This document shows, one piece after another, positions 9,336 to 17,289 of a stretch of 30,104 nucleotides of DNA. The notes under the pieces were generated by a model. That model searched no databases and had not been told where the DNA came from. It saw only the letters and a program-made list of their open reading frames with translations. Every line of letters starts with the position of its first letter. Position 1 is the stretch's first letter. Origin of the DNA: Campylobacteraceae bacterium (GTDB taxonomy: Bacteria; Campylobacterota; Campylobacteria; Campylobacterales; Sulfurovaceae); the NCBI GenBank assembly GCA_026995985.1, contig JALWNF010000272.1, forward strand, positions 1 to 30,104, in the 5' to 3' direction. The position numbers and the translations under genes were made by a program.

Positions 9336-10651
9336 TAAAGAGCTCCTTTGCTTGTTAAGATAGATAAAATCAGACTAAAAAGACCTATAAGAGTTAGTAA
9401 CTTAAAACTATATTCAACGCTATGGAGTCTCTCTGAATATAGTGTGTTTATGTAGGTTTTAATTATCCCTGCAATCAGAGTACCTAAAATAACACCCTCT
9501 ATCCCTATCTTATACCCAAGTATTAGACTAAAGATATAGTTTAGAGCTACAGTTCCAAAAGTGATATATATAATATAATGTGTCTTTCTCTTTATGTAGT
9601 AACCAAATCCACTTGCTTGATTACTCTGCACAAATAGTATTGATGCAATTGCCATTGGCAACAGGTACGATGCCTCTACAAAATCTTTACCTCCAAATAG
9701 CTCTACAGCCCACTCAGATATAGGATAGACTATCAAAAAAGAGATAGGTATTATTAACAGATAGATATGAAAAAAGTTTCTAATTAGACTCTTTCCTTTT
9801 GGAGTATTGTAATTTTTAAGCATAACAGGCAAGAAACCTCCTGTTACTGTTCCTAGAACAATTTGAGGTATCATTGCTAGTTTTATTATAATTGCATAGA
9901 GTCCTAACTCATATTTTCCAAAAAGCATAAGAATAACTACTCTATCTGCCATCTGCATTAGAGTATCACCTAGATAGCTAGGAATAAAAGGTAGTGAGAG
10001 TTTTAGTAGCTCTTTTAATCTCTCTTTTGCATCTTCTACAATTTTAAAATTTAAAATATACTCTCTTGATATATACAAAGAGACAATAGCTCCAAAAAAG
10101 ACTCCTACGATTAACCCTTGTAGATATGCCTCTACACTCTTATGAAAATATAAAAAGAGCAGACCCGTTAACATACCTGATATGTATGAAAATAGAGTAA
10201 CAAATGAAGCCTCTTTAGCTCTCTCTCTCCATCTTAGAAAATTAAATGTATGGTAACTAATCATAGTAAAGAGAACATAAAAGAATATATAGACCCAAAT
10301 CTCTCTTTTTAGAAGAAATAGCTCATCTGTATATATAAATATAACACTAAATATAGTAGATAAAAGTGCAATAACCAATAGACTAATAATAAGTGTAGAG
10401 AGATATAAAAAAGATAGCTCTTTATTGTCTGAAGACTCTGCCAAGAGTATTGCTATGCCTGAGTCAATACCCAAAATAACAACAATGTTTAAAAAACTAC
10501 TTATGACTAAAAATAGGTCATAGGTTGCAAACTCCTCAACACCTACACTCTTGGCTAAAATTGGAATTATAAGAAAGGCTAAGAGCTTATTTCCAATATT
10601 AGCAATTAGATAGTATCTACTATCGCTCAACCCTTTTTTTACTAAACTCAT
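9335..10651 (-). CDS. Wzx-type oligosaccharide flippase
   Basis: A 438-residue hydrophobic protein with about 12-14 predicted membrane helices over its whole length. The start MSLVKKGLSDSRYYLIANIG, followed by helix one and a VGVEEFATYDLFL loop, is the normal beginning of polysaccharide-transporter (MOP superfamily) flippases, which conserve a G-x-x-x-F/Y-G/A-x-Y/F-x-L/V-like loop there. Such proteins move undecaprenyl-diphosphate-linked repeat units across the inner membrane. It follows the WbqC gene with a 4-base overlap and precedes AsnB no. 2 with a one-base overlap. Its presence, without ATP-binding-cassette export genes, supports a Wzx/Wzy-dependent pathway. Confidence 0.85.
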   Translation of the reverse strand: MSLVKKGLSDSRYYLIANIGNKLLAFLIIPILAKSVGVEEFATYDLFLVISSFLNIVVILGIDSGIAILLAESSDNKELSFLYLSTLIISLLVIALLSTIFSVIFIYTDELFLLKREIWVYIFFYVLFTMISYHTFNFLRWRERAKEASFVTLFSYISGMLTGLLFLYFHKSVEAYLQGLIVGVFFGAIVSLYISREYILNFKIVEDAKERLKELLKLSLPFIPSYLGDTLMQMADRVVILMLFGKYELGLYAIIIKLAMIPQIVLGTVTGGFLPVMLKNYNTPKGKSLIRNFFHIYLLIIPISFLIVYPISEWAVELFGGKDFVEASYLLPMAIASILFVQSNQASGFGYYIKRKTHYIIYITFGTVALNYIFSLILGYKIGIEGVILGTLIAGIIKTYINTLYSERLHSVEYSFKLLTLIGLFSLILSILTSKGAL

Positions 10652-11394
10652 CTTGCTATCATCCTATCTATCATTGCTCTTGTCTTCTCTGGTCCAATAT
10701 TCATTAAAACATCTACTATAGATAGATTGCCTTGAAAATCTTTTGTATTGATTTGACGATACTTTTCAGGTTTAAAGTTGTTATACTCTACCTCTATATT
10801 CTCTTTTAAATACATCTCATTTTTTTGATAACCACTTGCTCCATCACCACATATATAGACATCAGCATTTTGTGACTTTAGTATTGCTATTAAGAGTTCA
10901 TTAGACTTCTTTTTACACTTCTCTCCATCAAAATAGACTACCTCTGTATTAATATTTAGCATATTCATAATATCAATAATAAAGTCCATATTTCGTTTAA
11001 TCAACAAAGGCTCATCTGAATTTACCCACTTTTCAATTAGTGGATATATAAGATGAAAATATGGTGTTTTATGATATGTTCTATATATGGTCTCAAGAGT
11101 ATTTTTATAGCTAACACTCATATTTACTTCCATTTTATTTATGGGTATATATTTTGTACCTAATGGCTTTTTAATTGAGACACTAAACCAATATGCTCCT
11201 GATTTGTTTGCTAGTTTGACCCTTCTTATCCAACTTTGTGCATTATATTTGTTAGTAACATGACTCAATACTACAAAGGTATCTGCTTTGCTAATTTTGA
11301 CAAAAAAACCCAACCAAGGCATAAAGTCTGGCTGATGAATAGTTACAACTTTTCTATTGTTAACTCTATTTAAAACTATCTCTGTTCTACTCAC
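10648..11394 (-). CDS. WbqC-family protein, copy B
   Basis: A 248-residue protein whose VTIHQPDFMPWLGFFVKIS segment near 17-35 is the hallmark of the WbqC-like family, found in O-antigen and capsule loci; its biochemical function is not settled as far as I know. Later conserved pieces are NMDFIIDIMNML and YICGDGASGYQ. The start is GTG at 11394, supported by a perfect AAGGAGG Shine-Dalgarno sequence 7 bases upstream and by a GTGA overlap with the stop of the preceding glycosyltransferase. Copy A is at 14335-15066 and shares TIHQPDFMPW, RRNMEFII and GNGASGYQ-type motifs. In each place it sits beside a glycosyltransferase of one paralogous family, so WbqC and that transferase probably work as a pair. 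Confidence 0.8.
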   Translation of the reverse strand: MSRTEIVLNRVNNRKVVTIHQPDFMPWLGFFVKISKADTFVVLSHVTNKYNAQSWIRRVKLANKSGAYWFSVSIKKPLGTKYIPINKMEVNMSVSYKNTLETIYRTYHKTPYFHLIYPLIEKWVNSDEPLLIKRNMDFIIDIMNMLNINTEVVYFDGEKCKKKSNELLIAILKSQNADVYICGDGASGYQKNEMYLKENIEVEYNNFKPEKYRQINTKDFQGNLSIVDVLMNIGPEKTRAMIDRMIAR

Positions 11395-12611
11395 AAATTT
11401 ACCTCCTTACAGCGTTTAGAGTATAGCTCTTGGACTATCTTTTTATACTCTTTTGCTAGTCCTATCCCTGCATATCTATTAAACCAATCTCTATTCTCTT
11501 TAGCTTTTATAGAGAAGTATTCTCTGTTCTCTACAAAATTTTTTAGATGTTTCTCTACATCATCAGCACTCTCTGCTCTCATCACAGTTGGAAACTTATG
11601 CCCCATCTCCTCATAATACTCATCATCTGTCTGTGCTATATCTTGCATTATTATTTTTCCATTTGCAAGTCCTTCCCAGCCTACTCCACCCCACATACCT
11701 ACAGAGAGAGAATCAACTACAATATCAGCATAGCTAATGAGTTGCAATATATCTCTTCTTGCCATTAGGGGCAACCATTTAACTCTCTCTTTAATCCCTA
11801 GTTCATCAATTAACCTTTTTGAATCCTCTACCTCCTCTCCATACTCAAACAAGATAAGTATTGCATTAATATCAGGTGGAGATTTTTTTATAAATTGACT
11901 ATATCCAACAATTAACTTGTCTATTCCTTTTCCTCTGTAATCCTCTTTAATGCTCTTTTTTCCCCAAGAGTGTCTTGTATGAGAGAAGACAACCAAGTTG
12001 TATTGTCTCATAAACTCTATTATCTCATTTAGCTCCTCATTTTTTTGAGCCTTCTCCAAATAGACCATTGGTACATATTTTTTTATAAGTTTATTAGATA
12101 GATTTAACTTCTCAATTGCCTCTTTACCTATATCTTGTATAGTATTAAGAATTATCTTCGATGTATTCTCCTTAATTCCTCTTATTTGAAGATTTACTAC
12201 ATATTTTTGAGCAAATCTTTTTACTGTTTCATAACCACTAGAGTTATAGATTAGTTTAGGTTGAGATGTATACTCAATATTATCATGGTATGGAATGAGT
12301 ATATCTAGTCTCATTTTCAACTTTAAAAATAGTGCTGGAGCAATACCACAACCTATAAAGAAATCATATCCATCTAACTCCTCTTTTATTTTTCTTTTAT
12401 TAACAAATAGCAGACCCATTACACTAGGTCTAATAGATAACTTATGAATATATTTTTTATATTTTTCTATATTATAGGTATCTTTTTCAGGGCTAAAGTG
12501 CTCATACTCACCTCTATAGATAAATAGATGTGCATCTATACCTAAATCTCTAAAGTACCTCATTATGGAAAAAAAGTTATTATTCATATTTCCAATTAAT
12601 GCTACCTTCAT
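11391..12611 (-). CDS. Putative GT-B glycosyltransferase, copy B
   Basis: I chose ATG 12611 (406 residues) over the in-frame ATG at 12623: the protein then begins MKVALIGNMNNNFFSIMRY exactly like its paralogue at 13136-14338, and GGAG lies 6 bases before it. The two proteins are alike from end to end, e.g. KYVPMVYLE, FSHTRHSWG versus FSHTRQTWR, and WGGVGWEGLANGKI versus WGGVGWEGLAKGKI. Two Rossmann-like halves and the C-terminal GGVGWEGL/VVDSL region suggest a GT-B glycosyltransferase. The classical E-x7-E motif of GT4 is not evident, so the family assignment is tentative. Its TGA overlaps the GTG of the WbqC gene. Confidence 0.72.
   Translation of the reverse strand: MKVALIGNMNNNFFSIMRYFRDLGIDAHLFIYRGEYEHFSPEKDTYNIEKYKKYIHKLSIRPSVMGLLFVNKRKIKEELDGYDFFIGCGIAPALFLKLKMRLDILIPYHDNIEYTSQPKLIYNSSGYETVKRFAQKYVVNLQIRGIKENTSKIILNTIQDIGKEAIEKLNLSNKLIKKYVPMVYLEKAQKNEELNEIIEFMRQYNLVVFSHTRHSWGKKSIKEDYRGKGIDKLIVGYSQFIKKSPPDINAILILFEYGEEVEDSKRLIDELGIKERVKWLPLMARRDILQLISYADIVVDSLSVGMWGGVGWEGLANGKIIMQDIAQTDDEYYEEMGHKFPTVMRAESADDVEKHLKNFVENREYFSIKAKENRDWFNRYAGIGLAKEYKKIVQELYSKRCKEVNL
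11402..11408 (-). promoter_or_regulatory. Perfect Shine-Dalgarno for a GTG start
   Basis: AAGGAGG, 7 bases before GTG 11394, decides the start of WbqC copy B. It lies inside the end of the upstream glycosyltransferase gene. Confidence 0.8.
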
Positions 12612-12617
12612 ACCTAT

Positions 12618-12621
12618 CTCC
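12618..12621 (-). promoter_or_regulatory. Ribosome site deciding ATG 12611
   Basis: GGAG, 6 bases before ATG 12611 of glycosyltransferase copy B. It overlaps the alternative ATG at 12623, which is therefore less likely to be the start. Confidence 0.6.
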
Positions 12622-12622
12622 A

Positions 12623-13135
12623 TTAATCCCTAAATCTACTCATTATATATAGATTTTTATACTCTCCATCAACAAAACTATGACTCTTTAACTCCCCCTC
12701 TTTTACAAAGCCTAACTTTTTATATACAGAGATTGCTCTTTTGTTGTCAAAAAAGACATACAGATAGATTTTTCTAAGATTTAAATCTCTCCACCCAAAC
12801 TCTAATATCAACTTAATAGCTTCAGTTCCATACCCTTTTGACTGCTCCTCTTGCTCTCCTACTCTTATCTGTAGCTCTGCTATTTGACTCAACAAATCAA
12901 TATCAACAAGCTGACAAGTTCCAATCAGCTTATTGCTACTTTTTAGTTTAATAGCAAATATAACTACATCTCTATTTTGAGTAACACTCTCATACCACCT
13001 AATGTGTGACTCAAAAACAATAGGTCTATAGGGGTTATTGAAATGGACAAGCTCTTTGTTGTTTATCCACTCAAACATAATCTCTAAATCATCTTTTGAT
13101 ATTGGGGCTAAATATATATTTTTACCAGAGTACAT
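12623..13135 (-). CDS. GNAT N-acetyltransferase (RimJ/RimL-like)
   Basis: A 170-residue GNAT protein of normal single-domain length. Seen features: the N-terminal NIYLAPISKDDLEIMFEWIN, a beta strand IGTCQLVDID, IAELQIRVGEQEEQSKGYGT with the acetyl-CoA pyrophosphate loop (Q/R-x-x-G-x-G/A, here EQSKGYGT), and the C-terminal NKRAISVYKKLGFVKEG that ends the fold. This type is common in glycan loci, where it N-acetylates amino sugars (compare PseH-like enzymes); the actual acceptor is unknown. It lies at the centre of the mirror-ordered block, between the two paralogous glycosyltransferases. It abuts the upstream gene's stop and its own TAA shares a base with a downstream ATG. Confidence 0.85.
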   Translation of the reverse strand: MYSGKNIYLAPISKDDLEIMFEWINNKELVHFNNPYRPIVFESHIRWYESVTQNRDVVIFAIKLKSSNKLIGTCQLVDIDLLSQIAELQIRVGEQEEQSKGYGTEAIKLILEFGWRDLNLRKIYLYVFFDNKRAISVYKKLGFVKEGELKSHSFVDGEYKNLYIMSRFRD

Positions 13136-14338
13136 CTATTTAATTTCCTTATTTTTATATATCTCTTCAATTATCTTTTTATACTCTTTAGCAAGTCCTA
13201 TACCAGCATATTTGTCAAACCACTCTTTATTGCTAGATGCTTTATTGAGATAAAATTGCCTATTTGATACAAAATCATTTAGATGCTTTTCAACATCTTC
13301 TTCTGTAAAGGCTCTCATAATAAATGGCAAACTATGCCCCATCTCTTTTTTATACTCCTCATCACTCTGAACAATATTTTGCATCAAGATTTTTCCTTTA
13401 GCAAGTCCTTCCCAACCTACTCCTCCCCACATTGTTGCTCTAATAGCATCAACAACAATATCTGCATGACCTATCAGTTGTAAAATATCTTTTCGTGGCA
13501 TAAGATTTAACCACAAAACATACTCCTCTATATTTAAATCTTTAATCAACTCTTTAGATGCTTCGACATCTTGTCCATACTCAAAAAAGATAAGCAAAGG
13601 ATTGTAGTTAGGATTTTTTTTGATAAAATTACTATAACCAATTATCAATCTATCTAATCCCTTTCCTCCATCCTCTTTAAGAGAGCCCTCTAAACTCTCT
13701 TCCCGCCAAGTCTGTCGTGTATGAGAGAAGATAACAAAGTCATAACCTCTCATTTTATCTATTATGCTTTTTAGTTTTGGATTATCTCCCTCCTCTAAGT
13801 AGACCATAGGAACATACTTTTTAATATTTTTTTTGGTTAAGTCAAGTCTTTTTAAGGTATTGTTTGTCACCTCTTGTATAGCAGAGGCAATAATCTTTGT
13901 TGTATTTTTTTGTAATCCTTTAACTTGAAGATTTATAACATATCCTCTTGCTATCTTTTTTAAGAGTCTTCTTAAATCTAAAGGTATATTGGTTGTATGT
14001 TCAATACCATCATCATGAGGAATAAAAATATCTAATGTCATATCGATTTTATAAAAAATAGCAGGTGCAAAACCACTACCAATAAAGAAGTCATACTCTC
14101 TAAATATCTCTTTAACTCTCTTTTTATCTAAAAAGAGTAACCCCTTTACATTTTCAACAATAGGTAGAGTGTGAATATATGGTCTATATTTATCTATTTT
14201 ATATGTATCTTTTTCAGGTTTAAAATGTTCATACTGATTCTCATACATAAATAGATGTGCATCTAAACCTAAATCTCTTAAGTATCTCATGATTGAGAAA
14301 AAATTGTTATTCATATTTCCAATTAGTGCTACTCTCAT
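13136..14338 (-). CDS. Putative GT-B glycosyltransferase, copy A
   Basis: A 400-residue paralogue of the protein at 11391-12611, similar along its whole length. The N-terminus MRVALIGNMNNNFFSIMRYL, HLFMYENQYEHFKPEKDTY, the central IPHDDGIEH, the FSHTRQTW strand and the C-terminal ATMWGGVGWEGLAKGKI are all shared or nearly so. The two-domain layout points to a GT-B enzyme, tentatively a glycosyltransferase acting on the repeat unit. The ATG has AAGGAG 7 bases upstream and overlaps the TGA of WbqC copy A (ATGA). Divergence of the donor-side segment (VVDAIRA versus VVDSLSV) may reflect different sugar donors; this is a guess. Confidence 0.75.
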   Translation of the reverse strand: MRVALIGNMNNNFFSIMRYLRDLGLDAHLFMYENQYEHFKPEKDTYKIDKYRPYIHTLPIVENVKGLLFLDKKRVKEIFREYDFFIGSGFAPAIFYKIDMTLDIFIPHDDGIEHTTNIPLDLRRLLKKIARGYVINLQVKGLQKNTTKIIASAIQEVTNNTLKRLDLTKKNIKKYVPMVYLEEGDNPKLKSIIDKMRGYDFVIFSHTRQTWREESLEGSLKEDGGKGLDRLIIGYSNFIKKNPNYNPLLIFFEYGQDVEASKELIKDLNIEEYVLWLNLMPRKDILQLIGHADIVVDAIRATMWGGVGWEGLAKGKILMQNIVQSDEEYKKEMGHSLPFIMRAFTEEDVEKHLNDFVSNRQFYLNKASSNKEWFDKYAGIGLAKEYKKIIEEIYKNKEIK

Positions 14339-15066
14339 CTCTGTTCTCCTTGTAGATGCTCAATAATCTTCTCCTCTCCCATATTAAACAGCAAATCTAA
14401 AATAGAAAGCCCTTGGACACAACTAGAGGTAAATGGTTGTTTATATATAGGGTGGTTTACTACATTATATTCTAAAGAGATATTGTGTTTTGCAAATAGA
14501 GCATCATCTTGATACCCAGAGGCTCCATTACCACAAAGATATGTAGTACTATTTGTTGCTTTTAGTAGGTCTATTAGAAGTTCTGTCTTTTTTGTTGTAA
14601 AGTTAAAATCTGAACTATAGATAATTTTTGTTGAGATTTTCAATATACGCATAACCTCTATAATAAACTCCATATTACGTCTTTGTAAATTATCTGAGCT
14701 ATGGTTAAAATATCTCTCTACTAAATAGTAATACTTTTTAAAATATGGTGTCTTTATATAACTCATTTTTATTGTCTGCTGTAACTTTTTAAATAACTTT
14801 TTATCGCTTGTATTAATCACCATTTGATTAATAGGTTGAGTAAAACTATCTTTTAAATTACTTTTCTTTAAAGGTATAGAGAGCCAATGTGCTTTTCCAT
14901 TTACCAATATCTGAACCCGTCTTCCCCAAAAAGAGGCATCTTTTGGATTGTTATGTGTGTGGTCTAAGACAATCCAACAATCACTCTTTGAAATCTTTGA
15001 AAAGAGACCATACCATGGCATAAAATCAGGCTGATGAATAGTTGTCTTCACTATATCTTCTCCCAT
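14335..15066 (-). CDS. WbqC-family protein, copy A
   Basis: A 243-residue protein with the WbqC signature VKTTIHQPDFMPWYGLFSKI at residues 6-25, then WGRRVQILVNG, RRNMEFIIEVMRIL and YLCGNGASGYQ. It is the paralogue of 10648-11394 and, like it, adjoins a member of the same glycosyltransferase family, here upstream of it rather than downstream. No membrane helices or signal peptide are seen, so it is cytoplasmic. WbqC proteins are found in many O-antigen/capsule clusters without a proven reaction that I can name. The start ATG 15066 has only a weak ribosome site, but the short N-terminus before the conserved motif fits the family. Confidence 0.8.
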   Translation of the reverse strand: MGEDIVKTTIHQPDFMPWYGLFSKISKSDCWIVLDHTHNNPKDASFWGRRVQILVNGKAHWLSIPLKKSNLKDSFTQPINQMVINTSDKKLFKKLQQTIKMSYIKTPYFKKYYYLVERYFNHSSDNLQRRNMEFIIEVMRILKISTKIIYSSDFNFTTKKTELLIDLLKATNSTTYLCGNGASGYQDDALFAKHNISLEYNVVNHPIYKQPFTSSCVQGLSILDLLFNMGEEKIIEHLQGEQR

Positions 15067-15096
15067 TAAATTCTTGACTTTTTTATAATAGTTTCC

Positions 15097-15795
15097 CTAC
15101 TCATAGATATATCTCTCATACCAGCTTTCAGGGTGTGTTAAAAGAAGCAGTACTTTAGGCATATCTTCTCTTATATGCTCAATTGGATTTCGTCTATCAT
15201 CTTTTAACAGCTGACTATTCTCATAAGCTTTCCACTGTGTCCACTCACTATCACTAACATATCGACAGCTATTCCATAACTTTTTATCATAAGCCTCATA
15301 GAGCAATCCAAACTCACTAACTGAATGCTTCTTCCAAAAGTCCAAGTTATTAAAAGGGGTCATATCTCCATGTGAAGCTGTTCCATACAACCTAATATTA
15401 AAGAGTATCTCAAAGAGCTCTATCTCTTTTTTAAGTAACTCTTTACTATCAATATTGCAGTAGTGTTGCACATCTTCTAGTTCAGTATGTAAACCTATCT
15501 CACAACCTATAGAGATAAAATCTTGAACAATTCCAATATTACCAATTGAGAGTAGATTATAATCTGGTGAATGTAGCCTTAGATAGACACTTGCTTTTAT
15601 ATTAAGCTCTTTAAAAATTTCGTAAATAACTCTTAGACGCTCTATCTTTATATCTACATCAACTCTATTGACCAATATATTTCCATCTTTATCATACTCA
15701 TCTAAAAAAAACTCTTTTAGAGTAATAATTTGATATTTATGATTTAGTGCTTCTTGAAAAATTTTTTTATATGTTTTAAATGTAAAGTTCTCCAT
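15097..15795 (-). CDS. NodB-like polysaccharide deacetylase-family protein, divergent
   Basis: A 232-residue protein. Weak NodB-fold signatures are seen in the usual order: VNRVDVDIKIER near 42-53 (motif 1 region), GCEIGLHTELED near 93-104 (motif 2 region), ASHGDMTPF, and LLTHPESW at the C-terminus. It is a distant relative of 1543-2313. The standard H-x-x-x-H metal pair is absent (one His in GLHTE), so classical zinc-dependent deacetylase activity is doubtful. Family: NodB-like/WbmS-like, cytoplasmic. It is the first gene after a possible internal promoter at 15828-15833 and is separated by 30 bases from the WbqC gene. It may modify a sugar in the repeat unit, but the function is open. Confidence 0.65.
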   Translation of the reverse strand: MENFTFKTYKKIFQEALNHKYQIITLKEFFLDEYDKDGNILVNRVDVDIKIERLRVIYEIFKELNIKASVYLRLHSPDYNLLSIGNIGIVQDFISIGCEIGLHTELEDVQHYCNIDSKELLKKEIELFEILFNIRLYGTASHGDMTPFNNLDFWKKHSVSEFGLLYEAYDKKLWNSCRYVSDSEWTQWKAYENSQLLKDDRRNPIEHIREDMPKVLLLLTHPESWYERYIYE

Positions 15796-15827
15796 AATTC
15801 CAAACCTAGTTATAAAATATTCGCTCT

Positions 15828-15833
15828 ATTATA
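15828..15833 (-). promoter_or_regulatory. Candidate internal -10 box before the NodB/WbqC block
   Basis: TATAAT on the minus strand sits in the centre of the 13-base palindrome CTCTATAATAGAG (15825-15837), 33 bases before ATG 15795, within the only 100-base gap inside the glycan cluster. A T-run lies upstream. It may begin a second transcript for 15795 to 1, and the palindrome over the -10 could be a repressor site. The rest of the gap is A/T-rich and holds no clear terminator for the hisF side. Confidence 0.45.
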
Positions 15834-15895
15834 GAGAAAAAAATCTTGTTTATTACTGTTTTTTTATATTATTTTCTATTAAAAATAAAAAATAT

Positions 15896-16669
15896 CTACT
15901 CTACTACACTATCGAGTGCCTTCTCTAAAGATTTTTTATCTGGAAAGTTAACCAAAACTCCCATACCTCTCTTTTGATAGACAACCATACTACCAACAGC
16001 ACAAGCTGAAGCATTTGCTCTACCTACAACCTCTGCAATATCTGAAATAGAACCTGCTCCTCCATTGGCAATAACAGGTATTTGAACACTACTTGTTACA
16101 CGTTTTGTAAGTTCAATATCATATCCACTCCATGTTCCATCTCTATCTATAGAGGTTAAAAGCAACTCTCCTGCACCTGCTGACTCTAGCTTCTTTGCCC
16201 ACTCAACAACACTCTCTTTCTCTCTTTTTTTACCATGTCTTGAGTATATATGCTCTCCTCCAAATAGACCCTTTTTTACATCTATAGAGCCAACAACACT
16301 CTGCTGTCCAAAATATTTAGCTATCTGCTCTATTAACTCTAAATTATTAAAGGCATTGGAGTTAATGACAACCTTTTCAAAACCAATTGCAAAGATTTTT
16401 TTTGCATCATCTAAACTCTTTATATTTCCACCATACGACAGAGGCATAAAACACTCATTTGCAATATCTTTCAATATTTCAAAGTTAATATCTCTACTCT
16501 CTTTTGAGGCAAAAATATCTAAAAACATCAACTCATCAACCTCTAGTTCATTAAAAATCCTAACTGTATTAATAGGGTCACCAATATAGTTATACTTTTT
16601 GAACTTTACAGTCTTTACTAGACTTCTATTTTTTAACAATAGACAAGGGATTACTCTTACTTTTAACAT
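15896..16669 (-). CDS. hisF: HisF-like cyclase subunit for sugar amidine synthesis
   Basis: A (beta/alpha)8-barrel of about 257 residues related to imidazole-glycerol-phosphate synthase HisF: VRVIPCLLLKN at the start, LDIFASKESRDINFEI, the phosphate-binding VIANGGAGSISD, and CAVGSMVV near the end. True HisF makes the imidazole ring and AICAR. With hisH and a WbpG-like gene directly upstream, this copy most probably belongs to the glycan pathway (compare HisF2 in Pseudomonas aeruginosa O-antigen and the PseA system in Campylobacter), supplying or channelling ammonia for acetamidino formation. I chose ATG 16669, with AAGGA 7 bases upstream, over the GTG at 16672. It overlaps none of its neighbours by more than a few bases and precedes a 100-base gap. 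Confidence 0.85.
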   Translation of the reverse strand: MLKVRVIPCLLLKNRSLVKTVKFKKYNYIGDPINTVRIFNELEVDELMFLDIFASKESRDINFEILKDIANECFMPLSYGGNIKSLDDAKKIFAIGFEKVVINSNAFNNLELIEQIAKYFGQQSVVGSIDVKKGLFGGEHIYSRHGKKREKESVVEWAKKLESAGAGELLLTSIDRDGTWSGYDIELTKRVTSSVQIPVIANGGAGSISDIAEVVGRANASACAVGSMVVYQKRGMGVLVNFPDKKSLEKALDSVVE

Positions 16670-16671
16670 CA

Positions 16672-17289
16672 CTAAATCCTTGCAAAATTTTCAAAAAGTT
16701 TCATACCAAACTTATGACTCTTCTCTGGGTGAAACTGTACTCCAAAGATATTGTCTTTTTGTATTGCACTATCAAACTCTACTCCATACTCTGTTTTTAA
16801 TATTGAGTTCTTTTCATCTTCTACACGCACAAAGTAGGAGTGGACAAAGTAGAATCTACTCTCATCAAATAGTTCAAATCCCTCTGTTAGCTTACTCTTT
16901 TGGTTTTTTCTTACAATATTCCAACCCATGTGAGGTATCTTTAGTTGGCTATCTACTCTATCTTTAAAGCTTATACTCTTAGCATCAATCCAACCTAGAC
17001 CATCTAACTCTCCCTCTTCACTATTTTTAGTTAAAAGTTGCATTCCTAGACATATACCTAATATTGGAACCTGCTCCTTTAGAGCTTTTTCATCTAAAAC
17101 CTCTCTTAAATCGCCTCTATTTATCTTCTGCATTGCTGTGTCGAATGAACCAACTCCTGGTAGAAGTATCTTTGAGGCTCTTTTAATTTTATCTACATCA
17201 CTCTGTATAGTTGACTCCACACCCAAATATTTGAACATATTTTTAATTGAGCCTAAGTTTCCCATACCATAATCTACTATTGTTATCAT
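16672..17289 (-). CDS. hisH: HisH-like glutamine amidotransferase for sugar amidine synthesis
   Basis: A 205-residue class I glutamine amidotransferase of HisH type. MITIVDYGMGNLGSIKNMF is the HisH start; LPGVGSFD is the oxyanion-loop region; GICLGMQLL holds the catalytic Cys; GVQFHPEKSH near the end holds His and Glu of the triad. It releases ammonia from glutamine for its HisF-like partner or for the amidotransferase upstream. The gene overlaps that upstream gene by 4 bases (ATGA) and the hisF start by a few bases at most. The order wbpG-like, hisH, hisF matches known acetamidino-sugar modules, so this copy is likely devoted to glycan synthesis and not to histidine. Confidence 0.88.
   Translation of the reverse strand: MITIVDYGMGNLGSIKNMFKYLGVESTIQSDVDKIKRASKILLPGVGSFDTAMQKINRGDLREVLDEKALKEQVPILGICLGMQLLTKNSEEGELDGLGWIDAKSISFKDRVDSQLKIPHMGWNIVRKNQKSKLTEGFELFDESRFYFVHSYFVRVEDEKNSILKTEYGVEFDSAIQKDNIFGVQFHPEKSHKFGMKLFENFARI
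16677..16681 (-). promoter_or_regulatory. hisF: Ribosome site deciding ATG 16669
   Basis: AAGGA, 7 bases before ATG 16669; the GTG at 16672 would leave only 4 bases. Confidence 0.6.

Noticed and set aside
10648..15066. Mirror-ordered block as a mobile element
   Set aside because: No terminal repeats, recombinase or target-site duplications are visible at its borders; gene duplication explains it better.
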